A stretch of 64,000 nucleotides of DNA. It comes from Melampsora larici-populina 98AG31 (taxonomy: Eukaryota; Basidiomycota; Pucciniomycetes; Pucciniales; Melampsoraceae). Below the pieces are notes generated by a model. That model did no database searches, was not told the origin of the DNA, and was given only the letters and a program-made list of their open reading frames with translations. The position numbers were made by a program, and so were the translations under genes. Where the stretch lies: the NCBI RefSeq assembly GCF_000204055.1, contig NW_006768777.1, positions 234,936 to 298,935 on the forward strand, in the 5' to 3' direction. Within the stretch, counting starts at the first letter, position 1, and every line of letters begins with the position of its first letter. Positions 44,776 to 56,821 of this stretch are shown in pieces.

Positions 44776-46527
44776 ACAAAACTAATCTATGAAACACATT
44801 TCATTCAGCTTACAAGTTTGAAATCTCAAAGTATCAAACTTCCATCAAACTTTAATTGAGTTGACTTCAAAATCTGACATGAGGTGACATCAAGAACTTC
44901 TTACTGACACAATCAGACTCAAGGGAGGCCTGGCCCCCCTATACCAGCCAAAACCTTGGCACTTGACAAAATTCAAGGACCAGCAAGGATGGCAATTTAT
45001 GTTTTCAGTGACCTCAGGAGCATTCTATCAACACTAGTTGAATGGATGAAGCACGCCTCAGTGACATACTCATGCCTTGAAGTGTCAAACATCAACCCAG
45101 TTTCAATCCCCCATCATGTCAAAGCTGCCTTGTGGAACCAGAATTACCACCATACTTGACGTACAAGTCAACATCTAAGGATTTGCATGATTGCATACCT
45201 GATATGATGCCTGAGATTTTTGATGAAGGGACCTCAATAGAACCTGAAAACCCCCCTTGTTTTCTGTCTTCCTTGGGACTGTCATCTAAGGGTACCTCAA
45301 TTGTTTGCCTCCATAGCACTTATTCTTGCAGGGCATTGATCAGTGAAATATGAGAGAACAGTTTGATGAAAAAGTCAGACTTTTACATCTTTATCAAGGT
45401 CATCAAATGCTTCCTGTTATGTATTGCCTCTCATTCTTACTTTAGCTCAAAAGTTATAGAAGGAGAGTCAGCCATCTTGCACTCAACAAGAGGCCATACA
45501 GTGATCACAAGGCCTGCATGGGGGCCTGCACTGGCTTGGTTTGTGGGGTGATATCTCTTGTGTTCATTGTTGAAATAGAATTTGAACTTGAACAATACTA
45601 GATTTCTTGATAAAATTTCTTGTGTAATCCAATCCCTGCTCCTTGCACGCAGGAACATTGGCTCAGATCTTTCTCAAAAAAAAATTGCATGCCAAAGTGA
45701 ATGTGGATACAAAGTCTTCACAGATCATAACATGCTGGCACCAAATTGAAGGATTGTCACTAAAGACATACCGTTGCAATCTCACATTTTCACAGCTTTC
45801 AGTTACCATTTATGTATTTACAGAGAAGATGCCAAGCTAATTGAGAGTTTTTACTAGCCAGGTAGAATCAATCAATATTCCAAGGGTACAAGAAAGAGTT
45901 TTTTGAGGTTGAATACTGTGTTTCACTCATGCCTCTATTTTCACCTTTGCCTTTGGTACCACTCATTTCAATTCACTAGTCTCTAGGCTGGAACAGAGCT
46001 TGGATGACCCGTATCACATCATAGTTTTAATTCAAGGGAACTTGCAGTAATGAGTTCATGATTGTGGAAAATGTGGGTTGTTAACTTTGATACAAATACA
46101 TTTGGGCACCTGTTTCATTTAGTTGTGCTGGCTGAGATTGAGTTTTGGTGCATTCATGAGCAAGAAACTCATGCAGAATCATTCAGATTGAGTGGAAGTA
46201 GGGGAAGTACATGAGGTCCATGATTTCCAGTCCACTAAAACGCAAATCTACCCGTGGAGATGTTACATACCTTCAGATGTCACATCGCGTTGACTAGCCT
46301 GTCACAGTTTTTGAAGGTTGAATCCAATTCGATAATTGTTGATCTCCTTCATGACCTCTCTTTCTTTCTTCATATAGCCTCATCATAGCTCATCATCCTT
46401 CTACCGCACATCTCCAACGACTCCAACATCCAAAAAGTACCCTGGTCTTCCGTTTTCAAAACTCTCGTCATTATCTTCGATCGGACTTAAGGCGCCTGGC
46501 TCAGCAGCCTCGAACAAGACCGACACG
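44776..46527. other. 1.7-kb region without a supported gene
   Basis: Short frames only. A palindrome-like GC-richer stretch near 45480-45550 (GGCCTGCATGGGGGCCTGCA) stands out but has no clear partner. The last 150 bases are probably the promoter and 5' untranslated region of the VPS2 gene. Confidence 0.4.
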
Positions 46528-47642
46528 ATGAATATAATTGTTTGCAACCGTTTCTCAATCTTGAATCGAATCAACTTGCACTTTTGTGATGCGTCACCAT
46601 CCTCGCTGATGATAATCCGATTATGTGTTATCTTTTCATTGAAATCGGAAGGAATCCGTATTCGGGCGTTACAAAAGCCCAGCCGAACGGATGCGTGAGC
46701 ATCAACGCTCATTACAGAAAGCTCAACGAGAATTAGATCGAGAGAGGACAAAGTTAGAAGCTCAAGAAAAGAAGTTGATCATTGATATTAAAGCGAATGC
46801 TAAAAAAGGACAAATGGTAAGTAGACTTTGTCTCTTGATTCATATCAATGCATGCTTTTGCCTCGAGGACTCTCTCACCGCTTTCCGGTTTTTGATTGGA
46901 TCCTCCTGTAGAACTCGTGTAAGGTGATGGCAAGGGATCTAGTTCGAACGCGCCGTTATATATCAAAATTCTATGCGATGAGAACGCAGCTGCAAGCTGT
47001 AGGTCTACGACTTCAGACGATGAGGAGCAATCAACAAATGGCTGAAGCTATGAAAGGTGCAACTCGGGTAAGCACTGTCACTGTTTCGGTTGATTCATGA
47101 GAAGAAGTTACTGAGAATATGTCATCTTAGGCGATGGGTATGATGAGTCGAACAATGAACCTACCACAAATTCAAAAAATATTGATGGATTTTGAGAAAG
47201 AAAGCAGTATGATGGATATGAAAGAGGAAATGATGAATGATGCAGTCGAGTAAGCTCAACTTGATAGTACCTTTGTTCAAATTATGCCAGATTCAAACAA
47301 CTCTCTCTCTAGTGACGCGATGGAAGATAATGAGGACGAAACAGAAGAGGAAGAGGGACAGAAGATCTTGCAAGAAGTCTTGGATGACATTGGTATCAAC
47401 TTGAGTCAAAAGGTACATCTATTCCGTTGGCCTACTTTGTACATTCAAAGGACTAACCATCTGATGTCGCACAGCTGGGAGACGCTCCGACCGGCTTGGA
47501 GACTTCTAATGCAATACCCGAGACTCGACAGCCAGTGGCCATTGGCGAGTCCTCTGGCTCTGGTCCTCCCCCCACGAGTAAGGCTCCAGCATCAGAAATG
47601 GACGAATTCTCGGCCAGACTAGCGTCTTTACGAAAGGATTAG
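46528..47642 (+). CDS. VPS2: ESCRT-III subunit VPS2/CHMP2 (239 aa)
   Basis: VPS2 (Did4, CHMP2A) forms the ESCRT-III coat with Vps24 and Snf7 and recruits Vps4 for endosomal membrane scission. The protein begins MNII-ESVFGRYKSPAERMREH, with a 12-nt first coding exon. It continues QRELDRERTKLEAQEKKL (basic helix 1), KVMARDLVRTRRYISKFY, MAEAMKGATR-AMGMMSRTMN, LPQIQKILMDFEKESSMMDM, KEEMMNDAVDDAMEDNEDE, and ends DEFSARLASLRKD, a MIM1-type Vps4-binding helix. Exons 46528-46539, 46652-46816, 46912-47067, 47131-47249, 47313-47412 and 47475-47642 total 720 nt. The near-invariant KEEMMNDA motif separates VPS2 from other Snf7-family members. It is convergent with URA6. Confidence 0.95.
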
Positions 47643-48515
47643 GGCCATTTTTTTGCCTTTGACCCATTAACATCTTTTCCTCCCTTTCTATCGACATTCA
47701 TCGTTCATCTCCTCAAGCTCTGCTCGCAACACACCTTTGTACTTCATAGCCCTGTGAACTGAAGCCTTAACATCATGTATATGAGTCACGCGGCATGCGT
47801 CTGTCTTGAATTCTTAATGTATATATCTCGAGAAAAATATCATGCGTATTATACGATAGGTTTCGGAATAACTTGTCATTTCAAGCACAATTTTTGAAAC
47901 TTTGAAAGAGGGAATCCAAATCAAGAGCGCCTATGCGCGTAGGGCAGACCTCAACCCTGGTGACTCCTATCTCTATCAATTCCTGCTTTCTGATGGAAGC
48001 CTTTTCTTATTTGCGTGCACTTGAGTGAGTAAAACCTTTGCTCATCTCGAGCCGCATGTTGAGATATGCAGATCATTTGTAAAGCTGGCACTGGTAGTCC
48101 GGACACTGAAAGATAAAAGTGCGTCATCAGACCGTCTCTTACTGTCAGAAGTAAACCAACGACACATAGAAATGTGAGACTGATCTTCGAGTTTTCTGCT
48201 TTTGTATCGCCCTCTTCCTTGTGGTACAGGCATCACAATTCCACACTTCTTACTTGAAACTTGAACTTATGAAGCGCTCCTCAAGGATTTAGGCGCAAGT
48301 TCAATTCGCATTAGATCCTGTTCATGCGGGAAGTTCAAAGATCTATATACAAAATTCAACGCAGATAAGAACAAAGTATGCATCGTCATGCTGTGATAGG
48401 TACATGCCGATAAGACACGAGCAATGTTTCAAGTCGGACTTGTATACAAAGGAGTGGTGCGGACATGTGATTGTAGGAGATACAGAGGTGATGGAAAATA
48501 AGAGATCAGAGAATC
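47643..48515. other. Intergenic, between convergent VPS2 and URA6
   Basis: Holds the 3' ends of two genes. No additional gene or repeat is evident. Confidence 0.5.
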
Positions 48516-49595
<1,080 letters not shown>

Positions 49596-51359
49596 CTTGT
49601 GCACAAATATTAAACCGCTGACTGGATTGGAAAAGAAGATATGCGTAGTCTGAGTCTACTAATGGTTGGAGAATTTATGCAAAGATGACCGGAGTTTAAA
49701 GAGGTGAGGGTTGACCAGAGTTGAATATAGAGCCTGGCGGATCCTTGGTTCAGTATGAGAAAGTAGATCTGATCAATGGGCTGGGCACACCAGGAAGATT
49801 CGATAGGCGCGCTTTTTTGAGTATTTATTGACTACGGAAGGCAAGGTTAAGCTAACTTGAAGAGGATCAGTTTGTTACAATAGATGGGATGTGCTGGATC
49901 AAAGCTGTTGAAAGTGAATACATGGGCTTTATATTAACTTTTCCTTGCAGCTTGCATTGCTCTTCGACAGTGCAAGAGGAACACTGAGTTAGGAGCTAGT
50001 AGTTACACATCCGACCGATCATCAGGAGTTCATGCTCCACTGAGTTGGATGAAGCACGCATGAGTAATGGCTAGAACTGTCGTCACGACTCGGACTCAAG
50101 TTTCGGCGGTTTCCTTTGGCTTCTAGGAGAGCTCGCCTCAGCCGGGCGCTTTTCTTACGCGAACTTGTACAAAACTTATATGAAAGATCGCAAAGCGAGG
50201 TGGGAGAGTTGATTGAGCTGCAATCTGGCAACCTGAAGGAAGGCACGGAGCAAGTCGGAACGCGTCGGATCTGCATTGATGTCCCAAACCTGTGAGAGAA
50301 CCTTCACATCGATGAAAAATGAGATGACATTTTCTAATCGAGACCTCCAAGGATGGGTTTCAAGGTCGCAATGAACATGATGAACCTATCTCATCTGGTC
50401 AACAGGAAGCTAACATATTTTACTTGCGTCATTGATTCAAATGTCCTGTAGATCCAGATGGAGGGAAGAAGCCCAGGCTATCTCTGCTTAGATGTGACTG
50501 CTTTTACCCCGGTCCCCTGCATCAAGTATTTCATCAAAACATGAAGTTATGAACAAGGCTTTTGAAAAATGTCGTAACAGCCTTCATCTGGCACGAAGGT
50601 CTGCTTCTAGGTATCGTCTGTCATTGTGCCTTAAAAAATACTCATGTCAATGAACCTTCCAAAGACTCTTTTTTATCAATCATGGAGCACAAACTCAAAA
50701 ATCATTAGGGCAGGTCAAGGCAAAAAAACCTAAAACACAAATGTCCTCAAAAATACTGCTTATGATTTTTGAATTTTTAATAAATTTATAGAAAGCCCTG
50801 CTTGAGAAGCACAATGCGGTGTGTTATTTTTGAAAAAATGAGATTTGAAGGGATGGGAGGCAAAAGTACAAACAATTTTAGGCACTTTTTGGCCAACTTG
50901 GTACCAGGCTACCTGTACACAAAGAGACCAAATCTTGAACAAAGTGCACCCAGAAACAAACTTAACTAAGTCCCTCTCTGACCTGTACTGGCCAGCTCAG
51001 AATCATTGGCAGAAGAGCTCCTTAAGATCTTTCTACACCTCTTGCTACTGAATATTCTATGTGGGCCAAAAACCCAAGGCACACACTGATATCTTGCACA
51101 AATTACACCACTATGATTTGCCTTCAAGATTGACTCTTGACAGTCATTTCTGTGTGACATCCTCCTTCAGTCCAGATATGAGACTCAATCTCCAAGACAA
51201 TTTTTTGACAAGAGGCCTAGATCAACTTCCTCAAAAAACATTTCAGAATCTGTGCAAGGGTACCAGTGCACAATTTGTCTGCTTAGTCCACATGGGAACA
51301 CTCTTGGGAAGGGGACCTTGTAGATGAATTGCAAGAATTTCTTCTGAAAAGCCTCAACC
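49596..51359. other. 1.8-kb region without a supported gene
   Basis: There is one minus-strand frame of modest quality (50022-50276, containing RKKSARLRRALLEAKGNRRN) with no recognisable family. The rest is short frames, probably old transposon debris next to the LTR element. Confidence 0.35.
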
Positions 51360-51530
51360 TGATAGGACTTGAGGTGATGAGGCAAGATGCAAGAGTGAGA
51401 GAAAGGTCTTCTAGTATTGTAGTTAGATTGCTAAGTGAAGAACCTGTCCTCCACCCTCTACGGTGAGTAGTATGCCAACTGCTAAGTACACATAAGGATG
51501 CTGAGTATACATAAGTCATAGGTCATAACA
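51360..51530 (-). repeat. 3' LTR (171 bp)
   Basis: Identical to 58438-58608; TG...CA ends on the plus strand, preceded by CAACC. Confidence 0.96.
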
Positions 51531-51546
51531 CCACTTCCCCCTCCAT
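51531..51546 (-). promoter_or_regulatory. Polypurine tract of the LTR element
   Basis: On the minus strand ATGGAGGGGGAAGTGG ends exactly at the 3' LTR boundary, as expected for the primer of plus-strand DNA synthesis. Confidence 0.8.
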
Positions 51547-51623
51547 GTCTCAACCTCCTTTTGTAGGTTAGCATCTTTCCCCGGGCTGGCATTAAAAAAC
51601 CCATTGGGAAAAAGCCTCGCCCT

Positions 51624-53924
51624 CTACTTTCTCCTTGTCCTTTTGTACCTAAGTTCTGCTTGAGGATATTTTTTATTAAATTCATTTACCACATCTTGAG
51701 CATGTTTCATTCCTTCTGCCGGTTCCCACGTATCATATTCTTCACCATATCCCTTCCAATTTATCAAATATTCAATTTTGTTACCTCTTTTCCTTTTGTC
51801 TAATACTTCATTAATTTCAAATTCTTCATTATTGTCAATTATTATTGCTGGTTGCTGAATCCTCTCTTGACCTTCTACCTTGCTCTTCTCAAATTTTCTT
51901 AACAGGTTGACGTGAAATACCGGATGTACCTTATTCATCGACTTGGGCAAAGCAATTTTATAAGCGTTTTTCGACACACATGACAGAATTTGAAATGGTC
52001 CCAACCACCTATGCGCAAATTTTGCGGTTGGTCTCGTAGTTGATATGTGCTTGCCATTGAGCCATACTTTCTCGCCGACCTTCCATTTGGGAGTTTGTCG
52101 AATTTTCTTGTCGTGGTTTGTTTTCATTACTTCTTGAGCTAAGTGCATTGAGTCTTTGACCTCTCTTTGTACGTCTTTGATTTGATTCATTCGTTGCTCT
52201 ACTAAAGGTAAACACTGCTCACTCGACGGAACGTCAGTGAAATTTACATCAAAACCGTAATTTGCCTTAAATGGAGAGATTCCTATTGCAGAGTGTTGAT
52301 TGTTGTTGTAGGAGAATTCTGCGAATGGGAGTAGATCATACCAGTCATCCTGTTTGTAGGAAGTGAAGTGTCTGATAAATAATTCGACCGCTTTGTTCGT
52401 GATTTCACTCTGCCCGTCTGTTTGGGGATGGAACGCAGTTGATGACTGTGTTCTTATTCCTAAGCGTTTGTTGAAGTCTTTGGTGATTCGGGATATGAAG
52501 ATGTTGCCGCGGTCTGAAGTAATGGATCTTGGTGTTCCGTGCAGACGCCATACTTCCCTTACCATCAGGTTTGATAGTTCCTCTGAAGTCATTGATTTCT
52601 TGCATGCGATGAAATGCGCCATTTTTGTGAGTCGGTCCACTACAGTCAATATGCTGTCATAACCATTTGAATCAGGTAAGTCAGTAATTAGATCATAGCA
52701 GATATCCAACCATGGCCCTTCTGGAACTGGTAAGGGTTGCAGACTGCCATACGGCTTCTCAGTTCTTGACTTTACCCGTTGACACGATTCACACCCATCA
52801 ACGTAATTATTCACAAATGATTTCATCGACGGCCAGTGATACGCTCGTTTGATGAGTGCCAACGTTCGCAGTCGACCAGGATGTCCTGCAAGCTTGCTAT
52901 CGTGCCTCGACTTCAATATGTTCAGCTTCACTTCATTATCTTGCGGGACCACGATTTTATTCTTGAAGTATAAGATTCCATCTCCCACACAGTATCCTTT
53001 TAACAGCTTTGAGTTTGGCATCTCCTCACATAATTTCATCAGTTCAATGATCTTGTTGTCATTTACTAGTCTTTCTTTGATCAGCCTAAGAATGTCTGAG
53101 TCTTGAAGTACGCCTCCACGTTGATTTGTCTCCCCTTCATCTTTGTCAGCTTGCGTGAAATTTTCCTCATTCTCAAACCACATATCGGCTAGTTCTAGTT
53201 CATCTATGAAGGCGTCGGCAGGTAAGTTTTCGGGTTTGAGTAGTCGTCCAAATGTAAGCTTTGTGCCCTCTTCTGGAACTAGGTCCGGCCTTCGAGACAA
53301 CGCATCAGGTTTTGTTGATTGTCGGCCAGGTCTGAATCTGATTTCAAAATCGAAACTTCCCAATATTTCAGCCCATCGGGCTTGCCTCCGCGTAAGTTCT
53401 TTCGTCGTCATTAATGATTGGAGGTTCTTATGATCTGTGTAAACTATGACGTTCAGCCTATTTGGATTTCCTTCTAAATACTGACGCCATTCCTTAAATG
53501 AAGCAACCACCGCGAGTAACTCTTTATCAAAGATTTCATAGTTTCTTTCAGCTTGGATTAATGATCTCGAAAGGTAAGCTACCGGGTGTAAGTCATTATC
53601 ATCTTCAGATACTTGAGACAAAACAGCACCTAGGGCATAATCTGAGCAGTCACATTCTAAGACGAACGGCCGGTACGGGTCTGCAATCTTCAATATCGGT
53701 GCCGATGTGAAAGCCTTCTTCAGAGTTTCGAATGCAGCATTCCTGTCTTCAGTCCATTTGAATTCAACACCCTTTTGAGATAATTCATGTAAAGGTCGTG
53801 TGATTTTCAAAAAGTGATCAATGAATCTTCGGTAAAAATTAGCAAACCCTAAAAAGACTTGCGTGTCTGATAGGTTATTGGGCGTCGGCCAATCCTGCAC
53901 CGCTTTGACCTTGCTTTCATCCAT
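51624..53924 (-). CDS. Gypsy pol, downstream part: RT end, RNase H, integrase, chromodomain
   Basis: This long frame continues pol after the stop at 54021-54023; the true frame resumes directly after that stop, so the ATG at 53924 is not a natural start. In order it has the RT C-terminal part (FLGFANFYRRFIDHF), RNase H (FVLECDCSDYALGAVLSQ, YTDHKNLQSL), the integrase zinc-binding HHCC region (HDSKLAGHPGR...CESCQRVKS), and the integrase core with catalytic acids in YDLITDLPDSNGYDS, TSDRGNIF and HPQTDGQSEITNKAVE. A GPF-like segment (RWLGPFQI) and a C-terminal chromodomain (about residues 685-745, INWKGYGEEYDTWEP) follow. The chromodomain likely guides integration to marked chromatin. The frame is fully open over 766 codons. 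Confidence 0.93.
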   Translation of the reverse strand: MDESKVKAVQDWPTPNNLSDTQVFLGFANFYRRFIDHFLKITRPLHELSQKGVEFKWTEDRNAAFETLKKAFTSAPILKIADPYRPFVLECDCSDYALGAVLSQVSEDDNDLHPVAYLSRSLIQAERNYEIFDKELLAVVASFKEWRQYLEGNPNRLNVIVYTDHKNLQSLMTTKELTRRQARWAEILGSFDFEIRFRPGRQSTKPDALSRRPDLVPEEGTKLTFGRLLKPENLPADAFIDELELADMWFENEENFTQADKDEGETNQRGGVLQDSDILRLIKERLVNDNKIIELMKLCEEMPNSKLLKGYCVGDGILYFKNKIVVPQDNEVKLNILKSRHDSKLAGHPGRLRTLALIKRAYHWPSMKSFVNNYVDGCESCQRVKSRTEKPYGSLQPLPVPEGPWLDICYDLITDLPDSNGYDSILTVVDRLTKMAHFIACKKSMTSEELSNLMVREVWRLHGTPRSITSDRGNIFISRITKDFNKRLGIRTQSSTAFHPQTDGQSEITNKAVELFIRHFTSYKQDDWYDLLPFAEFSYNNNQHSAIGISPFKANYGFDVNFTDVPSSEQCLPLVEQRMNQIKDVQREVKDSMHLAQEVMKTNHDKKIRQTPKWKVGEKVWLNGKHISTTRPTAKFAHRWLGPFQILSCVSKNAYKIALPKSMNKVHPVFHVNLLRKFEKSKVEGQERIQQPAIIIDNNEEFEINEVLDKRKRGNKIEYLINWKGYGEEYDTWEPAEGMKHAQDVVNEFNKKYPQAELRYKRTRRK

Positions 53925-54020
53925 TCTAATTTGATTCCTAGAGATTATTAGACCAAGGTACGCAATTTCTTTCTTTGAAAACTTGCACTTTTCAGGTTTC
54001 AGCCAGACGTTTTGCTTCCG

Positions 54021-55733
54021 TCAGATCTCTAGTACTTCTTTTACAACAGCTTGATGATCAACTCCTGGGCCAGTATAGATAAGGATGTCGTCTTGGTACG
54101 CAGCCACATCTCGTCCAATGTGTGACTTGAGAATATCCTGAATAAAGAACTGGAAAAACCCCGGCGCTCCGGTTGGACCAAAAGGCATGGTTAACGGTTT
54201 GAATTGACCAGCCTTGCATATGAATGCCAGTTTGGCTTCATCACCTTCTCGTACTCGTAGGTTGTTATAACCATTGCACATATCTAAGCTTGTGAATTCA
54301 TCGGCATTTAACAAACTATCTACTAATTCCATTGTGAGGGGTAGTGGATATTTGTTTTTAACCGTCACAGCATTTAGTTTCCTATAATCAAAACAAGGAC
54401 GAAGGCTTCCATCTTTCTTTCCAGTGAATAATACCGGTGCCGCCCAGGGAGAAGTATTTCTACGAATAGTTCCATTGGCAAGTCCCTTTTCGAGCATTTC
54501 AATTAAGACCTCGTTCTCTTTTGGCGATAATGGAATTACTTTCCCTGCTTGAGGTGTCGCACCAGGAAGCAGATCAACTCGAAAATCGTAAGGGCGATGG
54601 GGCGGTAGTACATTTGATTTGCTCTTTTCAAACATATGTAGATATTCATGATAACACTCGGGGACTAGTTCAGCGGCTGACTTTGATGGTTGGTCTTTCA
54701 CTTTGTTGGCTTCTAGGCGTGCTGATAAGTTCCACGACGTTCTTGCAGCATCAATCATTGCTGGCGTAGGGGTGAGTGACTGCCGTAGTTTCTTCATTAT
54801 GCCGTTTGAATAGGGCGTTCGGAACTGGTTTCGAGCTACTGAACGCTGTAATGAAAGAGGACCACGCTTGCTAGCTGAATCACGGATATTAGGCAAAAAA
54901 TTTGTACACGTACTCTGCGGGGGTAATAACGAGTCTTTGCTATAGATCTCTACCCCCTTGCCAATTTGCCTAGCTTGCCTCTTGGGCACCAATTCCTGTA
55001 GGTCCTTCGAGGTTGTTTCCGGCTTTGGCAACACTGGCTCAGTAGCAGTGGCAGGTCCTTCTTCATTTTTGTCGTTGGCGTCGGTATCTGTTTTCAATTC
55101 TAAATGGTGTTCTTGCTTGCCAGCTACTTCTATGGATGTAGGAGTTATATACGAATCGTACTCACATTGCGGGGGTGTTAATGAGCACAAAGTCTCCACC
55201 CCCTCGTTAAGATTCCTAGCGTGCCTATCAGGCTCCATTCCATGGTCCTTCCAGGCTGTTTTCGGTCTCAACAAAGTCGAATCTGCGACTGCAATGCTGG
55301 TACATTCATCTCGTAGCTTGCTGTTGCTCCAATCAATCAAGTTGTGATTTTTCTTGATCCAGGGCATTCCCAATATGAGATCATACTTGTCGCGCAACTG
55401 GGTGACGATAAAAGTCGTGGCGTCGGAGGTGTTTGAGTTAACGTGAAAATCTCCCGTGTGAGTGATTGCTGACTCGTGACCACTGAAACCGGTCACACTT
55501 CTGGCTTGTGGGAGTTGCTCAATGGGTAGATGGTGCTTGGATACAAAGCTCTCACTGATGGCTTCGTGAGTAGCTCCACTGTCAATGAGGGCTCTCGCTA
55601 GGGTTGTTGTGGCATTCTTAACATCAGAAATTGTAACATTTCTTATAATTCGAGTATCTTTTATTTCAAGTGCATTGATGTTACTAAAATCTGTAGTTAA
55701 GTCTATTTCGCTCGGGGGAGGCACAACTAGCAC
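54021..55733 (-). CDS. Gypsy pol, upstream part: protease and reverse transcriptase
   Basis: This frame is -1 relative to gag and overlaps its end. The retropepsin motif ALIDSGATHEAI lies near 55590, a linker follows, then RT with IRRNTSPWAAPVLF, DYRKLNAVTVKNKYPLP, FTSLDMCNGYNNLRV, MPFGPTGAPGFFQ and the catalytic AAYQDDILIY (near 54090). The frame ends at TGA 54021-54023, within EVLEI-x-RKQNVWLKPEKC. The same frame resumes at once and encodes the rest of pol, so this is a single nonsense codon rather than the natural end. The GTG at 55733 is not a real start; expression should come from frameshifting out of gag. Confidence 0.9.
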   Translation of the reverse strand: MLVVPPPSEIDLTTDFSNINALEIKDTRIIRNVTISDVKNATTTLARALIDSGATHEAISESFVSKHHLPIEQLPQARSVTGFSGHESAITHTGDFHVNSNTSDATTFIVTQLRDKYDLILGMPWIKKNHNLIDWSNSKLRDECTSIAVADSTLLRPKTAWKDHGMEPDRHARNLNEGVETLCSLTPPQCEYDSYITPTSIEVAGKQEHHLELKTDTDANDKNEEGPATATEPVLPKPETTSKDLQELVPKRQARQIGKGVEIYSKDSLLPPQSTCTNFLPNIRDSASKRGPLSLQRSVARNQFRTPYSNGIMKKLRQSLTPTPAMIDAARTSWNLSARLEANKVKDQPSKSAAELVPECYHEYLHMFEKSKSNVLPPHRPYDFRVDLLPGATPQAGKVIPLSPKENEVLIEMLEKGLANGTIRRNTSPWAAPVLFTGKKDGSLRPCFDYRKLNAVTVKNKYPLPLTMELVDSLLNADEFTSLDMCNGYNNLRVREGDEAKLAFICKAGQFKPLTMPFGPTGAPGFFQFFIQDILKSHIGRDVAAYQDDILIYTGPGVDHQAVVKEVLEI

Positions 55734-55760
55734 TCCCGAGCGTTGCCATTTTTCGACGCC
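55727..55760 (-). promoter_or_regulatory. Candidate -1 frameshift region, gag to pol
   Basis: The pol frame is -1 relative to gag and is open back to a TGA about 25 bases before the gag stop, so the switch must occur in this short overlap. The only slippery-like run is G-AAA-AAT at 55748-55754. No pseudoknot was modelled. Confidence 0.5.
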
Positions 55761-56821
55761 TCAGACCTTCCTTCACTCTTATCTTCCTCTTTTACACCAT
55801 CAACTTCAGCTAATCTAGTTCTAAATCCACCTCTACTCCTTCCTTTCCAACCTCCTCTTCCTCCTCGTTTTGTTTTCTCAGGGCAATCTCTGATGTAATG
55901 ATCGTTCCTTCCACATTGATAACACTCCCTTGACATACCCCGTCTCTTATACTCGTCGTTCGTGATATTCAATCTATAAGCCAAACAGTCCATAGCATCT
56001 GGATTGGTGGGCGTTGAATGATGTGTTTGAGTTGCCGCAGTGATTCTTGATTGGTGAGTCAATTCTTGATTTCGTTCGTTAACTTCATTATCTATTTTAA
56101 TTGCTAACTTTGCCATTTCTTCGACTTCATCAAATAAATCCCTGACCATGTGAACCCTAATTTCGCCTTTCAACCCTTGTTTAAACTGAGACACTAGGAC
56201 CGATTCTGGCCATTTGACAATTAATGAAAGTTCAGCAAATTTGATCCAGTAATCAGACACTGATCGAACTTGGCGCAAGGCACGTATCTCCTTCTCAGCT
56301 TTTGCGATTCTTTCTGTGTCAAGAAAGGTGGCCTTAAACGAATCAATGAATCTGCTCCAGGTTACTAAATGCATCTTATCTGAATCGAGTAATTGGTCGG
56401 TGAGTGATTGACCCCATAAACTAGCTTTTCCGTCCATGTACGATAATGCAAATGCTACTTGAGCTTGCTCATTTGTGAAAGCAGCAGCATTCATCTGCAT
56501 ATACAAACTAATCTGATTCACGAAAACCTCAGCTTTTTGACCCTTAGTACCCTCAAACTTGTTCGGAGTCGCTATCTTTGGGGGCTTGATGTGCTGAGTC
56601 GGAATCGGGGCTGGAACAGGTGGTGTGGGCATAGAGGGTTGGACCGGTGGGTTTGACGCTGTATCAGTCATATTCACATTGCTCATCGCATTCTGCTCTA
56701 TACTCTGCTTTAACTCTAACCACCGTTTTTCAGCCTCTTGTCTTAACTGACTTTCTTCATTCAACCTCCTATTCATCTCCTCCATCTTCTTTACTAACTC
56801 TTCAATATTGATCTCTGACAT
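55727..56821 (-). CDS. Gypsy gag (364 aa)
   Basis: Gag forms the virus-like particle. From the ATG at 56821 (MSEINIEELVKKMEEMNRRL) the protein has an N-terminal coiled coil (about residues 5-45) and a Pro-rich linker (PPVQPSMPTPPVPAPIPTQ). The capsid domain has ATPNKFEGTKGQKAEVFVNQ, a DKMHLVTWSRFIDSFKATF segment and VSDYWIKFAELSLIVKW. A CCHC zinc knuckle (CYQCGRNDHYIRDCPEK, near 55920) and a basic RGGRGGWKGRSRGGFRTR tail follow. It ends at TAG 55727-55729. The frame carries no defects. An upstream GTG-initiated extension is not needed. Confidence 0.93.
   Translation of the reverse strand: MSEINIEELVKKMEEMNRRLNEESQLRQEAEKRWLELKQSIEQNAMSNVNMTDTASNPPVQPSMPTPPVPAPIPTQHIKPPKIATPNKFEGTKGQKAEVFVNQISLYMQMNAAAFTNEQAQVAFALSYMDGKASLWGQSLTDQLLDSDKMHLVTWSRFIDSFKATFLDTERIAKAEKEIRALRQVRSVSDYWIKFAELSLIVKWPESVLVSQFKQGLKGEIRVHMVRDLFDEVEEMAKLAIKIDNEVNERNQELTHQSRITAATQTHHSTPTNPDAMDCLAYRLNITNDEYKRRGMSRECYQCGRNDHYIRDCPEKTKRGGRGGWKGRSRGGFRTRLAEVDGVKEEDKSEGRSEASKNGNAREC

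Noticed and set aside
45470..45560. GGCCTGCATGGGGGCCTGCA palindrome-like stretch as a MITE
   Set aside because: I could not find paired termini with flanking duplication.
50022..50350. Minus-strand basic frame as a gene
   Set aside because: Short, in competing frames, with no recognisable domain or clear exon partners.
54958..55347. Plus-strand 129-codon frame
   Set aside because: Antisense of gypsy pol.
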